Assembly (NCBI GenBank): GCA_035283845.1
Contig: DATESZ010000037.1
Location: forward strand, 1-5,325
DNA: 5,325 nt
Reading direction: 5' to 3'
Origin: DATESZ01 sp035283845
GTDB taxonomy: Bacteria > Desulfobacterota > Syntrophia > Syntrophales > JACQWR01
The position numbers and the translations under genes are program-made. Positions 1 to 5,325 of the stretch are shown piece after piece; the stretch's first letter is position 1; each line of letters starts with the position of its first letter. Below the pieces are notes generated by a model that saw only the letters and a program-made list of their open reading frames with translations, was not told where the DNA came from and did no database searches.

Positions 1-833
1 AACATGGAGACGCCTTCGGGATTGATGTTTCCGCCGGCCGCGATACCCATGCCGCCTTGAATCATGGCGCCCAGATCGGTAATGATGTCGCCGAACATGT
101 TGTCGGTCACAATGACATCAAACCATTCAGGGTTTTTCACCATCCACATGCAGGTTGCATCAACGTGGGCGTAGTCTGTTTTTACATCGGGATAATCCCC
201 AGCTATCTCGTAAAACGCCCGTTCCCAGAGATCAAAAGCGAAGGTTAATACATTCGTCTTGCCGCAGAGGGTTAGCTTTTTGGCCTTGGCCCTCTTTTGG
301 GCATATTTGAAGGCATAGCGCAGGCAGCGCTCCACTCCTTTTCTCGTATTGATCGATTCCTGCGTTGATACTTCATCGGGCGTGCCTTTCTTCAGAGTCC
401 CACCGGCGCCGACGTACAGGCCTTCCGTATTTTCGCGCACCACCACAAAATCAATCTCTGTCGGACCCTTATCTTTCAGCGGACAGGGGACATTGGGATA
501 GAGCTTGACAGGACGTAAATTTATGTATTGGTCCAGCTCAAAACGCAGGCGCAGGAGCAGCCCCTTTTCCAGAATCCCGGGTTTTACATCGGGATGGCCG
601 ATGGCGCCGAGATAGATGGCATCCATCTTTCGTAACTCGGCCAAAACGGAATCAGGGAGTACCTCGCCGGTTTTTTTGTAGCGCTCCCCATTCAGATCGT
701 AATGTACAAGATCGAAAGAGACGGACTCCGATGCTGCCACGGCTTTGAGGACTTTAAGCCCCTCATTGACAACCTCCGGCCCCGTTCCATCACCGGGGAT
801 AACAGCGATCTTATATGCCTTGTGAGAAATCAT
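1..833 (-). CDS. leuB: 3-isopropylmalate dehydrogenase (LeuB-type), 3' end beyond the window
   Basis: Likely cytoplasmic NAD-dependent enzyme of leucine synthesis that oxidatively decarboxylates 3-isopropylmalate. I translated 277 codons from the ATG at 833; the frame is open to the left edge, so roughly 80 C-terminal residues of a usual 350-360 are missing. The isocitrate/isopropylmalate dehydrogenase fold shows as: nucleotide-site start 'IPGDGTGPE' (residues 12-20), substrate arginines in 'LLLRLRFELD' (R95, R97) and 'NLRP' (R107), 'VVRENTEGLY' (R133, Y140), K192 in 'GKTNVL', D225 in 'VDATCM', and metal aspartates D249 and D253 in 'FGDIITD'. The Shine-Dalgarno AGGAGG (844-839) sits 5 nt before the ATG, 24 nt after recO stops. 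The RENTEG signature and the 'LERGLLLRLRFELD'-like helix resemble actinobacterial-style LeuB, but also tartrate/D-malate dehydrogenases, so family membership is sure and exact substrate is inferred. Confidence 0.8.
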   Translation of the reverse strand, partial: MISHKAYKIAVIPGDGTGPEVVNEGLKVLKAVAASESVSFDLVHYDLNGERYKKTGEVLPDSVLAELRKMDAIYLGAIGHPDVKPGILEKGLLLRLRFELDQYINLRPVKLYPNVPCPLKDKGPTEIDFVVVRENTEGLYVGAGGTLKKGTPDEVSTQESINTRKGVERCLRYAFKYAQKRAKAKKLTLCGKTNVLTFAFDLWERAFYEIAGDYPDVKTDYAHVDATCMWMVKNPEWFDVIVTDNMFGDIITDLGAMIQGGMGIAAGGNINPEGVSM

Positions 834-857
834 GATAACCTCCTGATTTATTTACTC

Positions 858-1631
858 TCAGATTCCTAACGCACGGATTTCCCTTATGACATGCAGAGAT
901 TTTAATTCCTTGCCCAAAAGATGTGCGATAAACCTTTCTAAAAAGAGACGGCTTTCCCTTGCGGACTGTTCCGACAGTACCAGCCGGCAGAGCATTTCCT
1001 TCTCCATATCCTTCCCCAAAAGCATAGATTTTATGGTGCCCGTAGATAGGGCAATCAGCTCGAAGCTACGGGAAGAACAACTCTTGCATTTTACTCCTCC
1101 CTCACGGACGCTGAAATGGTAAACATCGCCATTTCGCACCGGCTCTTTACAGGCCATGCACCTGTCTAAAACCGGCTCGTACCCTGCGAGCCTCAGGAGG
1201 CGCATCTCAAAAACTCTGATAAGGTCTTCCGTGGCCCTTGCTGAGTCAAACAATTCAAGAAAATCACGCACCAAATGGAACAGCGCTTCATTCTTTCTAT
1301 GTTCAACGGTAAATTGATCTGTAATATCGAGCATATATGAAACAAGAAGAGTTTTTTTCAGGTCGTCTCTGATCCCGAGGTAGTGATTGATGACCTTGCC
1401 TTCCTCTATGAGGGCCAAACCGTCATAATTACGCTGGGAAAAAAGGAGTTGCAAACAGCAAAAGGACTCCAGGGTGTTGGCAAACCGTTTGCTGCTGCGT
1501 TTTGCTCCTTTGGCAATTCCTTTAACCTTGCCGAAATCGGCGGTATAAAAGGTTACGATCCTGTCGGATTCCCCATAATCAATGGAACGAAGAACTATGG
1601 CTTCCGACTTGCAACTGATACGGGGCTTCAT
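858..1631 (-). CDS. recO: DNA repair protein RecO
   Basis: RecO acts in the RecFOR pathway: with RecR it helps RecA replace single-strand binding protein on gapped DNA and anneals complementary strands. The 257-residue product is a normal length. Its N-terminus carries the OB-fold signature 'EAIVLRSIDYGESDRIV' (about residues 10-26), followed by 'GKVKGIAKGAKRSSKRF' (34-50), a typical basic DNA-binding stretch. A helical middle follows, then a zinc-finger module with C158-x2-C161 and C182-x2-C185, which many RecO proteins have. The ATG at 1631 is right because the OB-fold motif starts just after it. It lies 6 nt after the pyrC stop, and its ribosome site GGAGGG (1647-1642) is inside the end of pyrC, so translation is probably coupled. 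Spacing of 10 nt is slightly long. No promoter of its own is visible; it appears to be co-transcribed with pyrC and leuB. Confidence 0.95.
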   Translation of the reverse strand: MKPRISCKSEAIVLRSIDYGESDRIVTFYTADFGKVKGIAKGAKRSSKRFANTLESFCCLQLLFSQRNYDGLALIEEGKVINHYLGIRDDLKKTLLVSYMLDITDQFTVEHRKNEALFHLVRDFLELFDSARATEDLIRVFEMRLLRLAGYEPVLDRCMACKEPVRNGDVYHFSVREGGVKCKSCSSRSFELIALSTGTIKSMLLGKDMEKEMLCRLVLSEQSARESRLFLERFIAHLLGKELKSLHVIREIRALGI

Positions 1632-1637
1632 AAAATA

Positions 1638-2953
1638 TTAGCCCTCCACCGGCACTTCACGGTATCTAATTGCCCCGTCCACCATCGTCAGCACAGCTTT
1701 CCCGCGGAGCTCCCAGCCGGCAAAGGGGGTGTTCTTGCCCAGCGAACGGAATGCGGAGGGATCAACCCGCCAGGCCTTATCGGTATCTATCACAGTCAGA
1801 TCAGCAGCCTTGCCGACCGCAAGCGTGCCTCCCGGTATTTGAAGAATCATGGCCGGTATAAAAGCCATTTTTTCGATCAACTGCGGGATAGTAAGAATTC
1901 CCTCATCTACCAGTCTCAATCCTAAGGCAAGGGAGGTCTCCAGGCCGCTGATGCCGAAAGAGGCGTAATCAAACTCCACTTCCTTGTCGGTGCGCCCGTG
2001 GGGCGCATGGTCACTGGCAATCACGTCTATTGTACCGTCCCTAAGCCCTTCTTTTACAGCGCGGACATCCTCCGCGGTGCGCAAAGGCGGGTTGACTTTG
2101 CCATTCGTGTCAAATCCTTCGAGAAATTCATCGGTAAGGGAAAAATAATGGGGCGCCGTTTCTGCCGTCACCCTGATGCCCCGCCTTTTCGCATCACGCA
2201 CAATAGCGACCGCCTCCTTTGTACTTATGTGCGCTATATGGACGGGCGCTTTGGTAAATTCGGCAAGAAGCATATCCCTAACAACCATGACGTCTTCCGC
2301 TATACCTGGAATGCCGGACAGGCCAAACCTGGTAGCCGCCCAACCTTCGTTCATCATTCCCCCTGCCGACAGGTTCAGGTCTTCACAATGGGAAATAATC
2401 GTCATGCCGATTGATCCGGCATATTCAAGAACCCGGCGCATGATGCCGGCATTCATCACCGGTTTTCCGTCATCAGAAAAAGCGACCGCCCCTGCATCTT
2501 TCAAATCGCCAAACTCTGCAAGATGCCCTCCCTCTGACCCTATGGTAGCGGCGGCGATCGGATATACCCGGACAAGACCGCTCTCCATGGCTTTTCTTTT
2601 GATAAACTCCGTTACGGCGCGATTATCATTTACGGGGCGTGTGTTCGGCATACAGGCGATAGATGTGAACCCACCGGCTGAGGCGGCTTCACTGCCTGTG
2701 CGGATGGTTTCCTTATACTCAAACCCCGGCTCTCTTAAGTGGGTATGCATATCAATGAGCCCCGGCGTTATCACGGCGCCTTTAAGATCAAGCAACGTAA
2801 AATCATCACTCTTGGCCCAGCGGCCGGCGGTTATCGTTTTGTGAATGCCCTCCTCCAACCGGGAAATTCTGCCCCTTTCCACAAGGATATCCATCGGGCA
2901 TGAATCAAGATGCTGTGAGGGATCAACAATCCTCCCGCCTTTCAGCAGATAAT

Positions 2954-2957
<4 letters not shown>
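1638..2957 (-). CDS. pyrC: dihydroorotase, type I, catalytically complete
   Basis: Third step of pyrimidine synthesis: reversible cyclisation of N-carbamoyl-aspartate to dihydroorotate, in the cytoplasm. The 439-residue amidohydrolase has the family length. Visible active-site elements: 'DMHTHLREPG' (metal ligands H71 and H73, substrate arginine R75), 'CMPNTRPVND' (102-111), 'FSDDGKP' (160-166, with the bridging aspartate used in Bacillus/Aquifex enzymes where other amidohydrolases use carbamylated lysine), H190 in 'SHCED', H243 in 'HIAHIST', and D316 in 'ASDHAPH'. All ligands are present, so this is an active enzyme and not the inactive PyrC' found beside pyrB in pseudomonads. The ATG overlaps the pyrB stop (ATGA, 2957-2954) and has a strong AGGAGGG (2972-2966) 8 nt upstream. 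In Aquifex, enzymes of this type form a complex with aspartate carbamoyltransferase; the tight coupling here fits that but does not prove it. Confidence 0.96.
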
Positions 2958-3880
<923 letters not shown>

Positions 3881-3968
3881 AATCCGGCCTCTAATCTATT
3901 ATAATCCCGATCCTGCTAATCCTTTCCTCTTTTCAACAGCTTACTTTCCCTTACCCCCTCGAAGTGCA

Positions 3969-4508
3969 TTAGGACGCATTTTCAATCACCACTTCATTTT
4001 TTCCGGTCTTTTCGGCAAGATTGACGGTAACCGCTTCCCACAGGGCCGAGGGGAGGTTTTTCCCTACGAAGTCCGCCCGTATCGGCAATTCCCGATGCCC
4101 CCGGTCAATCAGCACAGCGAGCTGAATGAGCCTGGGCCTGCCGAAATCAATCAGGGCGTCCATAGCGGCCCGGATCGTCCTCCCGGTAAAGAGAACATCA
4201 TCCACAAGAATCACTTTCCTGCCATCGAGAGAAAATGTGATGTCTGTCTTCCCGGGTCTGGGCTTTTTACGGCCCTTAAGCAGGTCGTCGCGATAAAAAG
4301 TAATGTCGAGAATCCCCAGCGGTACTGCTACGCCTTCGATGCCGGCAATATTTTTCTGGAGCCTTTGGGCTAAGAAAACCCCGCCTGTCCTGATTCCAAC
4401 CAGCACCAGATCATCCACGCCTTTGTTTTTCTCAAGGATCTCGTGAGCAATCCTGGCTAAGACCCTGTCTATGCCCTCCCCATCCATGACCACCCGCTTA
4501 TCGTCCAT
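3969..4508 (-). CDS. pyrR: bifunctional pyr operon attenuator protein / uracil phosphoribosyltransferase
   Basis: PyrR binds the pyr leader RNA when UMP/UTP is plentiful and promotes termination; most homologues also convert uracil and PRPP to UMP. The 179-residue product from the ATG at 4508 aligns by eye with Bacillus subtilis PyrR from the first residue. It has 'RIAHEILEKNKG' (19-30), 'LVGIRTGG' (36-43), 'DITFYRDDL' (68-76), the PRPP loop 'VILVDDVLFTGRT' (99-111), and 'IQLAVLIDRGHRELPIRADFVGKN' as a near-identical block (128-151, quoted in pieces: IQLAVLIDRGHR / ELPIRADFVGKN). From memory, the Bacillus RNA-binding residues H22, R141, R146 and K152 correspond to H22, R139, R144 and K150 here, while Thr18 is Ala18. 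The frame extends 16 codons further to a GTG at 4556, but that codon lies in the terminator stem; the ATG with AGGGG 7 nt upstream is preferred. It is the first gene of the operon and regulates itself through its own leader. Confidence 0.96.
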   Translation of the reverse strand: MDDKRVVMDGEGIDRVLARIAHEILEKNKGVDDLVLVGIRTGGVFLAQRLQKNIAGIEGVAVPLGILDITFYRDDLLKGRKKPRPGKTDITFSLDGRKVILVDDVLFTGRTIRAAMDALIDFGRPRLIQLAVLIDRGHRELPIRADFVGKNLPSALWEAVTVNLAEKTGKNEVVIENAS

Positions 4509-4515
4509 CAATTTT

Positions 4516-4520
4516 CCCCT
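4516..4520 (-). promoter_or_regulatory. pyrR ribosome binding site
   Basis: AGGGG lies 7 nt before the ATG at 4508. It decides the pyrR start in favour of 4508 over the upstream in-frame GTG at 4556. It lies downstream of the leader terminator, so it is transcribed only after read-through. Confidence 0.75.
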
Positions 4521-4538
4521 GTTCCATCCCCGCTGTGC

Positions 4539-4572
4539 AAAAAAAAACCTCCTCACCCTGCGATGAGAAGGT
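4539..4572 (-). terminator. pyr leader intrinsic terminator (attenuator)
   Basis: An 11-bp stem pairs ACCTTCTCATC (4572-4562) with GGTGAGGAGGT (4557-4547). All eleven positions pair, two of them as G-U. The loop is GCAG (4561-4558), and a run of nine T (4547-4539, its first T closing the stem) follows. This is a classic intrinsic terminator, placed about 30 nt before the pyrR start and after the pyr promoter. A terminator inside the 5' leader of a biosynthetic operon implies conditional read-through. Confidence 0.93.
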
Positions 4573-4624
4573 CACACACATTGCTAAGCATTAAAAAGCT
4601 CTTAGTTTTCATCCTTTTTCAATC
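4562..4624 (-). promoter_or_regulatory. predicted antiterminator of the pyr leader
   Basis: The 3' half of the PyrR-binding loop can pair with the 5' arm of the terminator. By hand: GAT (4624-4622), GA (4620-4619), AA (4617-4616) and GG (4614-4613) pair with successive parts of the CCTTCTCATC arm (4571-4562), with bulges at 4621 and 4615 and a mismatch at 4618. A second register pairs GATGA (4613-4609) with TCATC (4566-4562). A short hairpin, CTAAG (4605-4601) with CTTAG (4588-4584), lies inside. Either register excludes the terminator, and the first also excludes the binding loop, as PyrR attenuation requires. The exact fold is inferred by eye. Confidence 0.55.
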
Positions 4625-4645
4625 TCTCAGGATCAACTTAAAAGG
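4613..4645 (-). promoter_or_regulatory. PyrR-binding loop (anti-antiterminator)
   Basis: A lower stem pairs CCTTTT (4645-4640) with AAAAGG (4618-4613). An asymmetric internal loop (AAGTT on the 5' side) leads to an upper 4-bp stem GATC/GATT (4634-4631 with 4624-4621, one G-U) that closes the hexaloop CTGAGA. The 14-base core GATCCTGAGAGATT (4634-4621) matches the published PyrR consensus ARUCCNGNGAGGYU, as I recall it, at 12 of 14 places. One deviation is the first base; the other is the G to A in the 3' arm, and the stem still pairs. Its place between the pyr promoter and the terminator, upstream of pyrR itself, makes the assignment strong. PyrR with bound UMP/UTP should stabilise this loop and so favour termination. 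Confidence 0.85.
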
Positions 4646-4650
4646 TTCCA

Positions 4651-4673
4651 TACCACTTCGGAAAGAAGGGGCA
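4651..4673 (-). other. possible 5' hairpin in the pyr leader
   Basis: TGCCCCTTC (4673-4665) can pair with GAAGTGGTA (4659-4651) around the loop TTTCC, with one mismatch and one G-U pair. It lies just 5' of the PyrR-binding loop. It may insulate the loop or simply stabilise the 5' end; no function is shown. Confidence 0.35.
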
Positions 4674-4711
4674 CAAAATATGACTTGTTCGACGTTATTC
4701 CTGCGATGTCC

Positions 4712-4739
4712 TTTATAATGAATAAATCATGTCTGTCAA
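4712..4739 (-). promoter_or_regulatory. pyr operon promoter (sigma70-like)
   Basis: A perfect -35 TTGACA (4739-4734) is followed after 16 bp by TATAAA (4717-4712), five of six bases to consensus. Transcription would start near 4707-4704, giving a leader of about 200 nt before the pyrR ATG, or a terminated RNA of about 165 nt. Position downstream of the tRNA terminator and upstream of the attenuator fits. A short A/T-rich stretch lies upstream of the -35. Confidence 0.8.
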
Positions 4740-4787
4740 GCTAAAATTGCTAACAGCCTCACGAGAGGGATGGAATTAATAGGCATG

Positions 4788-4820
4788 AAAAAAGGGATCA
4801 GCAATGATACCAGACCCCTT
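4788..4820 (-). terminator. intrinsic terminator of the tRNA-Val/tRNA-Asp unit
   Basis: AAGGGGTC (4820-4813) pairs with GATCCCTT (4799-4792), including one G-U, around a 13-nt loop. The 3' arm runs into a tract of six T (4793-4788). It begins 11 nt after the 3' end of tRNA-Asp and ends about 48 nt before the pyr -35, so it separates the tRNA unit from the pyr operon. Confidence 0.85.
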
Positions 4821-4831
4821 GTTTTCATTAA

Positions 4832-4908
4832 TGGCGGGGCCGATGGGACTTGAACCCACGCCCTCCGGCGTGACAGGCCGGCGTTATAACCAACTTAACT
4901 ACGACCCC
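4832..4908 (-). tRNA. tRNA-Asp (anticodon GTC)
   Basis: The 77-nt gene folds as a full cloverleaf. The acceptor GGGGTCG pairs with CGGCCCC; the D stem is GTTA/TAAC; the anticodon stem is CCGGC/GCCGG with loop CTGTCAC, so the anticodon is GTC (4874-4872). The variable loop is AGGGC, and the T stem GTGGG/CCCAT carries the loop TTCAAGT. The discriminator is G, as usual for tRNA-Asp, and the CCA end is encoded (4834-4832). It follows tRNA-Val by 60 nt and is probably cut from the same precursor. Confidence 0.97.
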
Positions 4909-4933
4909 GCATGTTCTGCTCTCTATAATAAAG

Positions 4934-4953
4934 ACCTCCGATTCATGGGAGGT
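4934..4953 (-). other. hairpin in the tRNA-Val/tRNA-Asp spacer
   Basis: ACCTCC (4953-4948) and GGAGGT (4939-4934) form a perfect 6-bp stem with an 8-nt loop, followed by CTTTATTATAG. The T content is too low for a convincing terminator. It may be a processing signal between the tRNAs or a weak attenuator that lowers tRNA-Asp relative to tRNA-Val. Confidence 0.5.
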
Positions 4954-4968
4954 TCCATCTGCTTTAAC

Positions 4969-5044
4969 TGGTAGGCGGAACAGGACTTGAACCTGTGACA
5001 TCCACGGTGTAAGCGTGGCGCTCTCCCGACTGAGCTACCCGCCC
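4969..5044 (-). tRNA. tRNA-Val (anticodon TAC)
   Basis: The 76-nt gene folds as a cloverleaf. The acceptor GGGCGGG pairs with TCCGCCT (G-U pairs at the first and last positions); 'TA' then the D arm GCTC...GAGC follow. The anticodon stem CCACG/CGTGG holds loop CTTACAC, giving anticodon TAC (5011-5009). The T stem ACAGG/CCTGT carries TTCAAGT. The discriminator is A and CCA is encoded (4971-4969). It is the first gene of a two-tRNA unit. Confidence 0.96.
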
Positions 5045-5068
5045 CCATCAACGTTCCTGATTGCGCGC

Positions 5069-5097
5069 CTTCTAACAATAACGGCATATCTTGTCAA
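5069..5097 (-). promoter_or_regulatory. promoter of the tRNA-Val/tRNA-Asp unit
   Basis: A perfect TTGACA (5097-5092), a 17-bp spacer and TAGAAG (5074-5069, four of six to TATAAT) lie just downstream of the lon stop. The following GCGCGC (5068-5063) is a GC-rich discriminator, typical of stable-RNA promoters under growth-rate and ppGpp control. The start would be near 5062, about 18 nt before tRNA-Val. Confidence 0.7.
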
Positions 5098-5116
5098 GCA
5101 CTAAATGGCTGCGCCT

Positions 5117-5325
5117 TCAATGATTTGTCTGGATCTGCACTAAAGCCGATTGAGTGGAAGGTATGCTGATCAGTTCTTCATCGACACAAAGTTCCTCTTC
5201 AACATTCCCCTCCGGCGCAATCAAGGCAATCTTTAAAACATCATCCATATGTTCTACAAAGATAATTTCCAGTGCTTTCAAGACATTTGCCGGCACGTCC
5301 GCCAGGTCTTTTTCATTGTCCTTCG
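5117..5325 (-). CDS. lon: Lon protease, C-terminal end only
   Basis: Lon is the ATP-dependent cytoplasmic serine protease (Ser-Lys dyad) that removes damaged and regulatory proteins. Only the last 68 codons plus TGA (5119-5117) are in the window. The start of this piece, 'NEKDLADVPANVLKAL' then 'IIFVEHMDDVLKIAL', is the conserved final segment of the Lon proteolytic domain; the catalytic Ser and Lys are upstream, outside the window. About 34 residues follow that segment, acidic at first (VEEELCVDEE) and ending in QTNH. This tail is longer than in Escherichia coli Lon. The stop is 20 nt before the tRNA promoter -35, and no terminator is seen after it, so lon transcripts may read into the tRNAs. 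Confidence 0.88.
   Translation of the reverse strand, partial: KDNEKDLADVPANVLKALEIIFVEHMDDVLKIALIAPEGNVEEELCVDEELISIPSTQSALVQIQTNH

Noticed and set aside
1383..1925. Plus-strand open frame of 180 codons across the recO/pyrC junction
   Set aside because: Antisense to two clear genes and without recognisable protein features.
2176..2844. Plus-strand open frame of 222 codons opposite pyrC
   Set aside because: It lies wholly antisense to a well-conserved dihydroorotase, and its translation shows no recognisable domain.
3898..3903. TATAAT on the minus strand before pyrB, as a possible internal promoter
   Set aside because: No acceptable -35 lies 16-18 bp upstream and there is no extended -10 motif.
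3916..3969. Seventeen-codon frame starting in a TAATG overlap at the end of pyrR
   Set aside because: It is short, purine-rich and matches no family; probably chance.
4509..4556. Upstream in-frame GTG start giving a 195-residue PyrR
   Set aside because: The GTG is inside the terminator stem, the added residues match nothing in PyrR, and the ATG at 4508 has a good ribosome site and gives the family length.
4619..4651. Ten-codon reading frame across the PyrR-binding loop (minus strand, ATG at 4651, TGA at 4621)
   Set aside because: There is only a weak ribosome site, and the RNA structure explains the sequence. A leader-peptide role is not needed for PyrR control.
4757..4768. Short inverted repeat CCTC-ACGA-GAGG upstream of the pyr promoter as an operator
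   Set aside because: A four-base arm is too short to support a binding site, and attenuation already explains control.

Overview
All recognisable genes in this window lie on the minus strand and read from high to low coordinates. The gene content is bacterial housekeeping: the end of lon, a tRNA-Val/tRNA-Asp pair, a pyrimidine operon (pyrR-pyrB-pyrC) with its own attenuator, then recO and the start of a leuB-type dehydrogenase. Base composition looks intermediate. The protein styles (a Lon with an acidic tail, an 'RENTEG'-type LeuB, a type I dihydroorotase, CCA-encoding tRNAs) make me think of a deltaproteobacterium (Desulfobacterota, perhaps Syntrophales-like). That placement is an impression from the sequences, not a demonstrated result.

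Layout in the direction of transcription: the last 68 codons of lon (5325-5117); a strong sigma70-like promoter with a GC-rich discriminator (5097-5069); tRNA-Val(TAC) (5044-4969); a small hairpin between the tRNAs; tRNA-Asp(GTC) (4908-4832); an intrinsic terminator (4820-4788); the pyr promoter (4739-4712); a leader of about 200 nt; pyrR (4508-3969); pyrB (3880-2954); pyrC (2957-1638, overlapping pyrB by 4 bp); recO (1631-858); and leuB, which runs off the left edge (833-1). No terminator or convincing promoter is visible between pyrR and leuB, so the five genes are probably one transcription unit.

The most informative part is the pyr leader. It holds a recognisable PyrR-binding loop (4645-4613) followed by a textbook intrinsic terminator (4572-4539) just before pyrR. 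The 3' half of the binding loop can pair with the 5' arm of the terminator, which gives an antiterminator. This matches the Bacillus-type PyrR attenuation mechanism: with UMP/UTP bound, PyrR stabilises the loop, the terminator forms, and the operon stops; without it, read-through makes PyrR, aspartate carbamoyltransferase and dihydroorotase. If the operon really extends to leuB, RecO and the dehydrogenase would come under pyrimidine control too.

I see no mobile element, CRISPR array, defence system or other undescribed system. The longest stretch without a gene, about 320 bases between pyrR and tRNA-Asp, is filled by the pyr leader, the pyr promoter and the tRNA terminator.
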